Shown: in pieces, positions 8,657 to 17,484 of the stretch
Numbering within the stretch: the first letter of the stretch is position 1
Layout: the number at the start of each line of letters is the position of its first letter
Origin: Flavobacterium sp. Sd200
Lineage (GTDB): Bacteria > Bacteroidota > Bacteroidia > Flavobacteriales > Flavobacteriaceae
DNA: 64,000 nucleotides
Direction: 5' to 3'
NCBI RefSeq assembly: GCF_009826935.1
Contig: NZ_WUMN01000004.1
Coordinates: forward strand, 124,001-188,000
Position numbers and translations under genes: made by a program
The notes under the pieces: generated by a model
What the model was told of the DNA's origin: nothing
Seen by the model: only the letters and a program-made list of their open reading frames with translations
The model's database searches: none

Positions 8657-9919
8657 ATGAAAAAACTATTATCCTTAACGGCAGCAGCTTTAGCGGCAAC
8701 CTCTGCTTTTGCAGGGGGGTATCGTGTAAGTTTGCAGGGCCAGAAACAGCTTGCTATGGGGCATACCGGGGTAGCGGTTGTAAACAGTGCCGAATCGCTG
8801 TTTTTTAACCCTGCCGGAGCAGCATTTTTGAAAGACCGTTTTAACTTCTCGGCTGGTGCAAACGGACTTTTTGCCCGTACTAAATTCCAGAACCGTGAAA
8901 ACAACTGGGCATCGAGCACCGATAACTTCGGTACGCCTTTCGAGGTATATGCCTCTTATCGTGCTACCGACTGGCTTACTGTTGGGCTTGCTGTATATTC
9001 GCCTTACGGCAGTGCTGTAGAATGGGACAGAGATTGGGTAGGTGCCAACCTTGTAAATAATATTGATCTTGAAGCTATTTATATTCAGCCTACCATTGCA
9101 ATAAAAGTTAATGACCAATTGAGTATTGGCGGTGGTCCTATCTATGTTACAGGCGGTGTGGAGTTTAACCGAAACCTGAGCAGGAGCCTTAACGAAAATG
9201 AAGTACCTTTAGGAGAAAACGGCAACCCGGCCGATGTTACCATTAAGGCCACAAACGTAACTGCCTGGGGATGGACAGCAGGTTTTATGCTTAACCCTGT
9301 GGAAAGCGTTAGGGTAGGGGTAAACTACCGATCTGAAATTATAATGGAGGCCCGTAACGGCGATGCTACTTTTCATGATGTGCCTGCCTTTGCACAAGGC
9401 ACTTACAGGGATACAAAATTTAATGCCGACCTACCGTTGCCTGCCGAACTTACAGCAGGTTTCTCGGTAGAGCTTACTGATAAATGGTTGGTTGCGTTCG
9501 ATTATAATGTGGCATTCTGGAATGTGTACAAAGCACTTACTGTAGATTTTGTAAACAACATACCAACATCAGTAAATCCGCGCAATTATAAAGATGCCAA
9601 TACCTATAGGGTAGGGGCGCAGTTTAAACCCAATCAAAAATTTGCCTTCCGTGCAGGATGGTATTTTGATGAAAGCCCTGTTCAGGATGGCTATTTTGCC
9701 CCGGAGACACCCCGTAACGATTCTATGGGTTTTACCGGTGGTTTAACCTATCAGGTAACGCCTAAACTGGGTATTGATGCTTCGTTTCTTTACCTTCATT
9801 TTAAAGAAACCAACAACAGTTATAACTATACTGCCGAAGACGGTAACTATTACACCTTTGGGGGTACATACAAAAACGTGGTGTTCTCGCCTGGTATTGG
9901 TCTAACCTATAGCTTCTAA
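8657..9919 (+). CDS. OmpP1/FadL-family outer membrane porin
   Basis: A 420-residue outer membrane beta-barrel of the OmpP1/FadL/TodX family, which imports long-chain fatty acids or other hydrophobic compounds. The signal peptide is about residues 1-19 (ends AFAGG). The N-terminal hatch-like segment has the family pattern ... GHTGVAVVNSAESLFFNPAG. The C-terminus ends with alternating strands and a terminal aromatic (GLTYSF), as expected for BAM-dependent insertion. It is 11 bases upstream of the SGNH lipoprotein gene, and the pair ends at one terminator, so they form an operon. The pairing suggests ester or lipid hydrolysis coupled to uptake. The substrate is unknown. Confidence 0.9.
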   Translation: MKKLLSLTAAALAATSAFAGGYRVSLQGQKQLAMGHTGVAVVNSAESLFFNPAGAAFLKDRFNFSAGANGLFARTKFQNRENNWASSTDNFGTPFEVYASYRATDWLTVGLAVYSPYGSAVEWDRDWVGANLVNNIDLEAIYIQPTIAIKVNDQLSIGGGPIYVTGGVEFNRNLSRSLNENEVPLGENGNPADVTIKATNVTAWGWTAGFMLNPVESVRVGVNYRSEIIMEARNGDATFHDVPAFAQGTYRDTKFNADLPLPAELTAGFSVELTDKWLVAFDYNVAFWNVYKALTVDFVNNIPTSVNPRNYKDANTYRVGAQFKPNQKFAFRAGWYFDESPVQDGYFAPETPRNDSMGFTGGLTYQVTPKLGIDASFLYLHFKETNNSYNYTAEDGNYYTFGGTYKNVVFSPGIGLTYSF

Positions 9920-9930
9920 TAAAATCAGTC

Positions 9931-11424
9931 ATGAAAAAAAGAAATACAATTATATATTTAGCCATACTGGCTGCGGGTTTTGCAGCTTGCGAACCTGAGT
10001 TTGAAAATGAGCTTAGCAACGCCGACTTTAGCGCAGGAGAAGCCGATTTTTCTACTTATGTAGCCATAGGTAACTCACTAACTGCCGGATACATGGACGG
10101 AACAATGTCGCGCATTGGGCAAACCTATTCGTTTCCTAACATACTGGCACAGCAATTTAAAGTAGTGGGTGGTGGTAACTTTACACAGCCAAGCTATGCC
10201 GAAGATGTAAACAACCTTGGTGGTATTAATGGCCTGCCGGGTTTCCCTACAAGGCTTATACTTGATGCATCTGTATCTAAACCGGAGCCAATTGCAGGCA
10301 CAAGTACCGTTACTTTAACAGCACAGCAATCGGCATTTAATAACATGGGGGTTCCGGGTGCAAAATCATTCCATTTTTTGGCGGCGGGCTATGGCAACGC
10401 GGCGGGTTTGGCAGCAGGAATGGCTAACCCTTATTATGTAAGGATGGCTACATCGGCTACATCTACGGTTTTAGGCGATGCACTTTCGTTAAACCCAACC
10501 TTTTTTACCGACTGGGTGGGCGATATGGATGTTTTGGCCTATGCTACATCGGGAGGTGTTGGTGTAGACAGGACAGGGAACATGAACCCTGCTACCTATG
10601 GCAGTAACGATATTACCGATCCTACCGTTTTTGCAAATGTTTACAGTACTATTGTAAACGGGCTTACGGCAGGTGGTGCAAAAGGTGTGGTGTGTACTAT
10701 TCCTAACGTTACATCTATTCCTTATTTTACTACTGTGCCTTACAACCCTGTGGCTCTTGATGCTGCAACAGCAACGGCCTTAAACGCAGGTTTTGCTCAA
10801 TATAATGGCGGTTTACAGGTTGCAAGGGCAGCAAACCTGATAAGTGCCGAAGAAGTTACCCGCAGGACCATTAACTTTGCGGCAGGCAACAATGCAGTTA
10901 CTATTGTAGACGAAAGCCTTACCAATCTTAGTGCTTTAGGTTTGCCGTCTTACAGGCAGGCTACTGCATCTGACCTTATTGTACTTCCGGCTTCATCGTT
11001 TATTGGCACACGTGTAAACGACAATGCGCAAATGATAAATGGTGTAAGTGTGCCTTTGGCAGACCAGTGGGTGCTTATTCCTTCGGAAATTACACTTATA
11101 AATAATGCTACCACCAATTTTAATAACAGCATTAAATCTATTGCTGCAGCTAAAAACCTTGCCGTGGCAGATATGAATGCTATCCTTAATACACTCGTAT
11201 CAGGCCTTCGTACTGACGACGGACAGATCTATACAGCCAATTATTTTAGTGTTTCGACAGTAAATACTGTGCTGTTCTCGTTAGATGGGGTTCACCCTAA
11301 CGCAAGAGGCTATGCACTTGTGGCCAACGAAATTATAAAAGTAATTAACGAGCATTACAAGGCCAAGTTGCCTGCTGTAACTGCCGGATATTATCCGGGG
11401 GCTACAGTGTTGCCAACCAACTAA
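9931..11424 (+). CDS. SGNH/GDSL-type hydrolase lipoprotein
   Basis: The 497-residue protein starts with a lipoprotein signal (lipobox GFAAC at residues 16-20), so it should be anchored in the outer membrane. Block I of the SGNH fold is AIGNSLTAGY (about residue 46), with Ser as nucleophile. The C-terminal block V is DGVHPNARGY, supplying the Asp and His. A long insertion between blocks is rich in Ala, Thr and Asn. The family comprises esterases and lipases; the substrate cannot be read. It is co-transcribed with the upstream FadL-type porin, a pairing common in Bacteroidota. Confidence 0.85.
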   Translation: MKKRNTIIYLAILAAGFAACEPEFENELSNADFSAGEADFSTYVAIGNSLTAGYMDGTMSRIGQTYSFPNILAQQFKVVGGGNFTQPSYAEDVNNLGGINGLPGFPTRLILDASVSKPEPIAGTSTVTLTAQQSAFNNMGVPGAKSFHFLAAGYGNAAGLAAGMANPYYVRMATSATSTVLGDALSLNPTFFTDWVGDMDVLAYATSGGVGVDRTGNMNPATYGSNDITDPTVFANVYSTIVNGLTAGGAKGVVCTIPNVTSIPYFTTVPYNPVALDAATATALNAGFAQYNGGLQVARAANLISAEEVTRRTINFAAGNNAVTIVDESLTNLSALGLPSYRQATASDLIVLPASSFIGTRVNDNAQMINGVSVPLADQWVLIPSEITLINNATTNFNNSIKSIAAAKNLAVADMNAILNTLVSGLRTDDGQIYTANYFSVSTVNTVLFSLDGVHPNARGYALVANEIIKVINEHYKAKLPAVTAGYYPGATVLPTN

Positions 11425-11460
11425 ATACCCTAACTAACCCTTTCAATAACCTAAATGGCA

Positions 11461-11493
11461 AAAAGCATCGGATAATATCCGGTGCTTTTTTTA
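11461..11493 (+). terminator. Terminator of the OmpP1-SGNH operon
   Basis: AAAGCATCGGATA pairs with TATCCGGTGCTTT (one G-T pair) and runs into seven T. It lies about 37 bases after the lipoprotein stop. Confidence 0.8.
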
Positions 11494-11518
11494 CTTTTGT
11501 ATAAACTATATTTGTGAT

Positions 11519-11860
11519 ATGAAAACGTTACTGAATATTTTATTTACAACCCTTTTTGTAGTACTGCTGGCGCATTTAATGCCGGGGGTGTATGTGCACA
11601 ACCTGTATTCGGCGGTTATTGTGGCACTGGTTTTAGGACTGCTAAACATTTTTGTAAAGCCCATACTGGTGCTGTTTACGCTGCCTGCCACTATATTTAC
11701 ATTGGGACTTTTTCTTTTAGTGATAAACGCCATAATTGTAATGATATGTGATTACCTTATTGACGGCTTTGCTATAATCGACTTTTTCCACACATTTGTT
11801 TTTAGCCTTATACTCTCGCTATGCCAGTCGTTGGTATCGGGCATTACAAAAGATAAGTAA
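11519..11860 (+). CDS. Phage-holin-family (superfamily IV) membrane protein
   Basis: The 113-residue protein has four hydrophobic segments (about 4-22, 28-50, 53-75, 85-108), matching the small four-helix family annotated as phage holin family IV. In Bacteroidota these are usually chromosomal housekeeping membrane proteins, with no phage genes nearby, as here. The GLLNIFVKPIL motif between helices 2 and 3 is characteristic. A TATATTTG box at 11507-11514 lies only four bases before the ATG, so any transcript from it would be nearly leaderless. Confidence 0.75.
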   Translation: MKTLLNILFTTLFVVLLAHLMPGVYVHNLYSAVIVALVLGLLNIFVKPILVLFTLPATIFTLGLFLLVINAIIVMICDYLIDGFAIIDFFHTFVFSLILSLCQSLVSGITKDK

Positions 11861-11875
11861 AAGAAAAAAGTGTAT

Positions 11876-11917
11876 AAAACAGAAAATCCTGACTAATACT
11901 GTCAGGATTTTCTGTTT
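11876..11917. terminator. Bidirectional terminator between holin-like gene and fabH
   Basis: A long near-perfect stem: AAAACAGAAAATCCTGAC pairs with GTCAGGATTTTCTGTTTT around an 8-base loop. T-runs are present in both directions, so it can end both convergent genes. Confidence 0.85.
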
Positions 11918-11947
11918 TTATGTAATTCTGTTTTCAGATTCAAGGAG

Positions 11948-12961
11948 CTACCATTTTATAACCGCGCTACCCCATGTAAAGCCACTGCCAAAGGCAGCAA
12001 GTACAATGGTGTCGCCTGATTTAATTTTGCCCTGTTCCCATGCTTCGGTCAAGGCAATAGGAATAGATGCTGCCGTGGTGTTGCCATAGTTCATAATGTT
12101 ATTGTACACTTTATCGTCAGGCAATCCGAATTTTTGCTGTATAAACTGCGATATCCTAAGATTGGCTTGGTGGGGTATCAGCATATCGATGTGAGATACT
12201 TCGAGGTTGTTTGCCTTAAGCCCCTCGATAATTACTTCGCTAAAGCGTACCACTGCATTTTTAAACACAAACTGTCCGTTCATGTAAGGGAAATAACTTT
12301 CATCATTAGGGTCGGCTTCGGCAATAATATCAGTCACCCATCTTTTGCCCATCCCCGGTGCAATAAGCGACAGCTCTTCGGCATGCTGCCCTTCGCTGTG
12401 CAGGTGTGTAGAGAGTACACCTTTGGTAGTGTCTTCTTCGCGGGTTAGTACGGCTGCTCCTGCACCGTCGCCAAAAATTACCGACACAGCCCTGCCACGT
12501 GTTGTCATGTCGAGCCCGGTAGAGTGCAGTTCGCTGCCAATTATAAGGATGTTTTTATACATTCCGGTTTTAATGAACTGGTCTGCTACAGACAGTGCAT
12601 ATATAAAACCCGAACACTGATTGCGCACATCGAGGGCACCCACAGTGCGTTTCATGCCCAGGTCGCGCTGTACCAGCACGCCCGGCCCCGGAAAATAGTA
12701 ATCAGGGCTAAGTGTAGCAAACACAATAAAATCTATATCTTCTACATCAATGCCTGCGCGTTCTATAGCAATTTTAGCGGCTTTAACGCCCATGGTGGTG
12801 GTGGTGTCGCCATCGCCTTTTACAACATGCCTGCGCTCTTTAATACCTGTACGTTCCTGTATCCAGGCATCGTTGGTGTCTATTATTTTAGAGAGGTCGT
12901 CGTTGGTTACTATATTGGAAGGAACATAATAGCCCAGGCCTGAAATTTTTGAATGATACAT
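11948..12961 (-). CDS. fabH: 3-oxoacyl-ACP synthase III (FabH-type)
   Basis: Condensing enzyme that starts fatty acid synthesis by joining an acyl-CoA to malonyl-ACP. The catalytic triad is visible: Cys116 in DVRNQCSGF, His264 in IPHQANLRI, and Asn294 in NYGNTTAAS. I chose the ATG at 12961 (337 residues) because the conserved fold begins MYHSKISGLGYYVPSN; the upstream ATG adds 14 residues rich in Ile, Lys and Phe. It stands alone, without plsX or rpmF. Flavobacteria carry several FabH homologues, so a specialised role in branched-chain or secondary lipid synthesis is possible. Confidence 0.9.
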   Translation of the reverse strand: MYHSKISGLGYYVPSNIVTNDDLSKIIDTNDAWIQERTGIKERRHVVKGDGDTTTTMGVKAAKIAIERAGIDVEDIDFIVFATLSPDYYFPGPGVLVQRDLGMKRTVGALDVRNQCSGFIYALSVADQFIKTGMYKNILIIGSELHSTGLDMTTRGRAVSVIFGDGAGAAVLTREEDTTKGVLSTHLHSEGQHAEELSLIAPGMGKRWVTDIIAEADPNDESYFPYMNGQFVFKNAVVRFSEVIIEGLKANNLEVSHIDMLIPHQANLRISQFIQQKFGLPDDKVYNNIMNYGNTTAASIPIALTEAWEQGKIKSGDTIVLAAFGSGFTWGSAVIKW

Positions 12962-13247
12962 AAAATTGTATTTTTTTAAAATTGCGATTACAAAATTAAA
13001 CATTCTGCAATCAGTTAAAGTAAATATACGCTTTTTTTGAATTATTTGCTAAGCTAAAATCATTCCAAAAATGTTTTTAATAGTTTTTTATCAGTATTTT
13101 AAGTAGTGTAATATACGTTATGAAAAAATACTTGCATCTAAAACGGGCAATATTTTTAATGGATCAAAAATGCCAATTTGTCACCAAAGTGTTTTTGGTA
13201 TTTTATTTGACTGCTACTATAAAAATCAAACAAAAAACCACATAAAT

Positions 13248-15134
13248 ATGGCAACAGGAAAAATTAATGTTTCGGTAGAGAACATATTTCCCCTAATCAA
13301 GAAATTTTTATACAGCGACCACGAGATCTTTTTACGTGAGTTGGTAAGTAATGCAACAGATGCTACCTTAAAACTTAAACACCTTACAAGCATAGGCGAA
13401 GCCAGTGTAGAATATGGCAATCCTATTATAGAGGTTAAGGTTGACAAAGAAGCTAAGAAGATACATATTACAGACCAGGGTATTGGTATGACTGCCGAAG
13501 AGGTAGAGAAATACATCAACCAGGTGGCATTTTCGGGCGCAGAGGAGTTTTTGGAAAAATATAAAGACACTGCCAAAGATTCAGGCATTATAGGCCATTT
13601 CGGCCTTGGTTTCTACTCGGCATTTATGGTGGCAGAAAAAGTAGAGATCATTACCAAATCATACAAAGACGAGCCTGCGGTACACTGGATTTGCGACGGC
13701 AGCCCTGAGTTTACTTTAGAGCCAAGTGATAAAACCACTCGTGGTACTGAGATTATACTGAATGTTGCTGAAGATTCGCTTGAGTTTTTAGAAGAATCTA
13801 AAATACGCGAGCTGCTTAAAAAATACAACAAGTTTATGCCGGTGCCAATTAAATTTGGTACGCATAAAGAAACCCTGCCTACACCTGAAGATGCAGGAGC
13901 AGACTACCAGCCGGAAGAAATTGAGGTTGACACTATTATAAACAACCCAACCCCGGCGTGGACTAAACAGCCAAGCGAACTTAATGAGGAAGATTATAAA
14001 AACTTCTACCACGAGCTGTACCCAACGCAGTTTGAAGAACCGTTGTTTAACATTCACCTTAATGTAGATTATCCGTTTAACCTTACCGGTATTTTATATT
14101 TCCCTAAACTGTCTTCTGACTTACAGGTTCAGAAAGACAAAATACAACTATACCAAAACCAGGTGTTTGTTACCGATAATGTAGAGGGCATTGTACCGGA
14201 ATTCCTTACCATGCTTCGCGGTGTGATAGACAGCCCGGATATTCCGCTAAACGTGTCGCGTTCGTACTTACAGGCTGATGGTGCGGTTAAAAAAATATCG
14301 AACTACATTACCCGTAAAGTTGCCGATAAGCTTAAGTCGTTATTCAACGAAAACCGTGAGGACTTTGAGCAAAAATGGAACGATATTAAAATTGTATTGG
14401 AATATGGTATGCTTAGCGAGCCTAAATTCTATGAAAAAGCAGGCGCATTTGTATTGTATCCAACTGTAGACGGTAAATTCTTTACACTTGAAGAGCTTAA
14501 GGAAGCCCTGAAAGACAACCAGACCGACAAAGACGGCAAATTGGTGGTGCTTTATGCAAGCAACAAAGATGCTCAGCACAGCTATATTGATGCGGCTAAA
14601 GAAAAAGGTTATGAAGTATTGCTTTTAGACTCTCCCATAGTGTCGCACCTTATACAAAAACTGGAAGCTGACAATGAGAACACTACGTTTGTTCGTGTAG
14701 ACTCTGACAATGTTGACAGGCTTATTAAGAAAGATGAGGAGCAAATATCTAAACTTAGCGACGACGAAAAAGAGAAGCTAAAAACTGCACTTGAAGAAAT
14801 TGTACCTAAGCAAACCTACACCGTGCAGCTTGAGGCAATGGATAGCAAGTCGGCACCATTTATCATTACGCAGCCGGAGTTTATGCGCCGTATGAAAGAA
14901 ATGAGCCAAACCGGTGGCGGCGGTATGTTTGGTATGGGCAACTTCCCCGATATGTATAACCTTGTGGTTAATACTAACAGCGAACTTGCCAGCAGCATAC
15001 TGAACACCGAAGACAAAACGCACCAGCAGGACTTGGTTAAACAGGCATTGGATCTTGCCAAACTGAGCCAAAACCTGCTTAAAGGCGAAGAACTGACTGC
15101 TTTTGTAAAGAGGAGTTTTGAGCTGATAAAATAA
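13248..15134 (+). CDS. htpG: Molecular chaperone HtpG (Hsp90)
   Basis: Dimeric ATP-dependent cytoplasmic chaperone. The GHKL ATPase domain covers about residues 1-220, with the acidic catalytic motif in FLRELVSNATDA, the DQGIGM nucleotide loop and GHFGLGFYSAFM. The middle domain contains NVSRSYLQ with the catalytic Arg. The C-terminal dimerisation domain follows. The ATG at 13248 (628 residues) fits the family start MATGKINVSVEN; the in-frame extension to 13170 is not homologous. A hairpin terminator follows 37 bases after the stop. The gene is flanked by divergent fabH. Confidence 0.97.
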   Translation: MATGKINVSVENIFPLIKKFLYSDHEIFLRELVSNATDATLKLKHLTSIGEASVEYGNPIIEVKVDKEAKKIHITDQGIGMTAEEVEKYINQVAFSGAEEFLEKYKDTAKDSGIIGHFGLGFYSAFMVAEKVEIITKSYKDEPAVHWICDGSPEFTLEPSDKTTRGTEIILNVAEDSLEFLEESKIRELLKKYNKFMPVPIKFGTHKETLPTPEDAGADYQPEEIEVDTIINNPTPAWTKQPSELNEEDYKNFYHELYPTQFEEPLFNIHLNVDYPFNLTGILYFPKLSSDLQVQKDKIQLYQNQVFVTDNVEGIVPEFLTMLRGVIDSPDIPLNVSRSYLQADGAVKKISNYITRKVADKLKSLFNENREDFEQKWNDIKIVLEYGMLSEPKFYEKAGAFVLYPTVDGKFFTLEELKEALKDNQTDKDGKLVVLYASNKDAQHSYIDAAKEKGYEVLLLDSPIVSHLIQKLEADNENTTFVRVDSDNVDRLIKKDEEQISKLSDDEKEKLKTALEEIVPKQTYTVQLEAMDSKSAPFIITQPEFMRRMKEMSQTGGGGMFGMGNFPDMYNLVVNTNSELASSILNTEDKTHQQDLVKQALDLAKLSQNLLKGEELTAFVKRSFELIK

Positions 15135-15170
15135 GACGTTTAGATTTTAGACATTAGATAATAGATAAAG

Positions 15171-15199
15171 ACCTGTAGTGAGAGCTACAGGTTTTTTTG
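15171..15199 (+). terminator. Terminator of htpG
   Basis: ACCTGTAG pairs with CTACAGGT around a 6-base loop, followed by seven T (one shared with the stem). It lies just downstream of htpG. Confidence 0.85.
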
Positions 15200-15271
15200 T
15201 TGGAATCAATAAGGCCATTGTTTTTAAATCATTACTTTTGATTTAATGTTATAATTAGACCTGAGTATAGC

Positions 15272-15340
15272 TGTCATTGCGAGGTACGAAGCAATCTAAA
15301 CCGAAAGATTGCCACGCTCCGTTCCTCCGTTCGCAATGAC
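15272..15340. repeat. REP-like palindrome (GTCATTGCGAGG type)
   Basis: The left arm GTCATTGCGAGGTACGAAGC and right arm ending TTCGCAATGAC form an imperfect palindrome of 69 bases. It belongs to the same CATTGCGAGG...CGAAGC family seen at 494, 738, 5981, and 35128-35243. Confidence 0.75.
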
Positions 15341-15384
15341 TGCCTGTGCATTTGATAGGTATAGTTTTTATCTGAAATACAATT

Positions 15385-16176
15385 ATGCTCCCAACTTTCA
15401 AAATAATCCCAACAACACTTCTCGAAGCTTATAAAGAAAGCTACGGTATAACGGAGCAGCAAAATTTTGAACGTTTAGAAGAGAGTGAATTAACTACAGG
15501 TTCATTCAGCTTTTACACATCGGTTTCGGCAGTGTTTTCATCTAAGATAGAGGGGGAGGAGATAGAACTTGATTCGTTTATAAAGTACAAACGTTTTGGG
15601 GTAAACTACCAACCCGATTATACAAAAAAGATTGATGACCTGTATAATGCCTATGAGTTTGCAGCGGTAAACAAACTCACTCCCGAAAATATCCTTAATG
15701 CACATACGCTAATTACAAAAAATATATTGCAGCCCGCCCAACAGGGAAAACTGCGTGCTGGAAATATGTTTGTTATTACGGATGACGGAAAGATAGAATA
15801 TGTTGCCGTTAGCCCGGATAGAGTTGCCCCCGAAATGCAAAAACTGTATGATGATACAGAAGCGTTGCTTAACGTTGATTTAGATTTTACTGAAACACTA
15901 TTTTTTGCAGCAATGCTGCATTTAGTCTTTGTGAAAATTCATCCGTTTGAAGATGGTAACGGTCGTACGGGCAGGCTTTTGGAAAAATGGTTCATGGCGC
16001 AAAAGCTGGGAGTAAAAGCCTGGTTTGTACAATCTGAAAAACATTATTACAAACTGCATCAAACCTATTATAATAACATCCGCAGGCTTGGGTTAGAGTA
16101 TGACGAACTGGATTATAACCAGGCGTTACCGTTTTTAAAGATGTTGCCGGATTCTATTAATAGAGATATATTATGA
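15385..16176 (+). CDS. Fic-domain protein, class II (self-inhibited AMPylator type)
   Basis: Fic proteins transfer AMP or related groups from nucleotides to protein hydroxyls. The core motif HPFEDGNGRTGR is complete at residues 186-197, with His186 as catalytic base. An inhibitory helix motif (S/T)xxxE(G/N) appears as SSKIEG at 52-57, N-terminal to the core, which defines class II and predicts autoinhibition through Glu56. The 263-residue protein lacks an obvious winged-helix C-terminus. The gene overlaps the next one by four bases (ATGA), so they are translationally coupled. The target is unknown; it could act as a toxin or a regulator. Confidence 0.88.
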   Translation: MLPTFKIIPTTLLEAYKESYGITEQQNFERLEESELTTGSFSFYTSVSAVFSSKIEGEEIELDSFIKYKRFGVNYQPDYTKKIDDLYNAYEFAAVNKLTPENILNAHTLITKNILQPAQQGKLRAGNMFVITDDGKIEYVAVSPDRVAPEMQKLYDDTEALLNVDLDFTETLFFAAMLHLVFVKIHPFEDGNGRTGRLLEKWFMAQKLGVKAWFVQSEKHYYKLHQTYYNNIRRLGLEYDELDYNQALPFLKMLPDSINRDIL

Positions 16177-16643
16177 AAATACTATTGTTGTTTTTAAGCC
16201 TGCTTATTGTTACAGATGATGCAACATTAGTTACAGGTAAGGGATTTAAAGGGTATGTTTTTAATGAAAACCAAGAGGTATTTGTTTCTCTGTCGAAAGG
16301 TTTAAAAAGATATACGCCAACGTATGATGATATTATTGCTGCTGAATTAATAATAAAAAAAAGTATCGCGAAAGTGAATTCTGAAAGGATGAATCAGCAG
16401 TATGGGTGTCCAGTAATTCACAAAAAACTACGTAAATATACCCGTCAATATGTTGGCTTTATTAATGATAAAGATGAAAAAGAGCTATGGGTAAACTTTG
16501 TTTGGAGTAGTTTAAGCTTTTCTGAACAAAGGTACAAAGAGAGTATAATAAGTGTTCATGATGGTTGTAGTAATTTTTGGAGTATTAGGGTTAATATAAA
16601 TACAAAGAACCTATCTGATCTTAAAATTAATGGTGTGGGATAA
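16173..16643 (+). CDS. Small exported protein of unknown function, overlapping the Fic gene
   Basis: A 156-residue protein that starts in the ATGA overlap with the fic stop. The N-terminus MKILLLFLSLLIVTDDATL looks like a signal peptide or anchor, although the region after it is short and no clean cleavage site is seen. Two cysteines (in YGCPVIH and HDGCSNF) may form a disulfide, which suits export. I recognise no family. The coding sequence appears richer in A and T than fabH or htpG. The coupling to Fic suggests a shared role, but an exported partner for a cytoplasmic Fic enzyme is hard to explain. Confidence 0.65.
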   Translation: MKILLLFLSLLIVTDDATLVTGKGFKGYVFNENQEVFVSLSKGLKRYTPTYDDIIAAELIIKKSIAKVNSERMNQQYGCPVIHKKLRKYTRQYVGFINDKDEKELWVNFVWSSLSFSEQRYKESIISVHDGCSNFWSIRVNINTKNLSDLKINGVG

Positions 16644-16649
16644 TATCAA

Positions 16650-16671
16650 AAAAGCCTGCTTTTCAGCAGGC
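16650..16671 (-). terminator. Terminator for the PNPOx-fold gene
   Basis: GCCTGC and GCAGGC pair around a 6-base loop (16654-16671). On the minus strand a T-run follows directly. It lies 30 bases after the stop of the minus-strand gene ending at 16701. Confidence 0.7.
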
Positions 16672-16700
16672 CCTCTCGCTCCATTTTTTCAAAATTGTGA

Positions 16701-17237
16701 TTAAGGCTTTACGTTGCCTTCTATACTATCGTCATAGGTTTCGCCTACAAGTGCTCCATAAGCCCTTTTAGCTAAGGCAATGGCCATATTGTTCTTAGTA
16801 TCCCAGTAGTAACCTGATGTTGGCGTAAACTTAATCACAGTAATGCGCGGGTCGTCTATACCTTCGGTAAACCATGTTTTCATTTGTGGGTTCCACAGTT
16901 TTTCAATTTTGGCCCTGTCGGTGCTGATGGTTACATAGCCATAGAGACTTAAAAAATCGCTGTAAGAAGACCCCTGAAACAGTAATTGTGCGGCCGGATC
17001 CTGCTGCAGTTCTTCGTTTTTATGAGAATCTTTCGCACTCAGAAACCAAAAGTTGCCGCTGTCGTCTATTTTTTCGGGAGCCATAGGCCGGGTATCAAAT
17101 GCTTTCCCAGTTACAATATTAGTGCAAAAAAAACATGAGCCTGCCTTACCTGCCAGGTTTTTAATTTTGTCTATGCCCTCTTGTCCGTACAGGTCTTTAA
17201 AATTATCTTCCGGTTGGTTTTTGTTAATCGAGTCCAT
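16701..17237 (-). CDS. Pyridoxamine 5'-phosphate oxidase-fold protein (general stress protein 26 type)
   Basis: A 178-residue split-barrel flavin-binding protein. The segment TRPMAPEKIDDSGNFWFLSA is typical of the general stress protein 26 branch of the pyridoxamine phosphate oxidase-like superfamily. The later RAKIEKLWNPQMKTWF and the DPRITVIKFTP strand also match that branch. Members bind FMN or F420-like cofactors, and many have no known substrate. A true PdxH role is unlikely because the C-terminal PdxH region is absent. It is a single gene. Confidence 0.85.
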   Translation of the reverse strand: MDSINKNQPEDNFKDLYGQEGIDKIKNLAGKAGSCFFCTNIVTGKAFDTRPMAPEKIDDSGNFWFLSAKDSHKNEELQQDPAAQLLFQGSSYSDFLSLYGYVTISTDRAKIEKLWNPQMKTWFTEGIDDPRITVIKFTPTSGYYWDTKNNMAIALAKRAYGALVGETYDDSIEGNVKP

Positions 17238-17484
17238 AATGCAATTGTTTTTTGTTTATACTAAAATTAGTTTACAAAAAATGCAATGGCTGTTAGCAAA
17301 ACGCTAAATAACAAAACAATAAGATTTACACTTACACATGATGTTGGTTGTTCTTACAAACAAAAAAATATGTACCTTGTGGTGGTTGATGGTTGTCAGA
17401 TGTTACAGTTCCCATTCGACAACTAACATCTAATTTTTCCATAACCAGGCATAGGACTTCCAACAACTAATAACCAACAACCAA

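Noticed and set aside
11519..11860. Prophage signal from the holin-like gene
   Set aside because: No lysin, portal, tail or integrase genes are nearby, and this holin superfamily is widespread as a chromosomal gene.
13170..13247. In-frame 26-codon N-terminal extension of htpG
   Set aside because: The Hsp90 fold begins at the ATG at 13248; the extension is not homologous to the family.
16173..16643. Reading the overlapping gene as a Fic antitoxin
   Set aside because: The Fic protein already has its inhibitory motif inside the chain (class II), and the partner has an export-like N-terminus, which does not fit a cytoplasmic FicA-type antitoxin.
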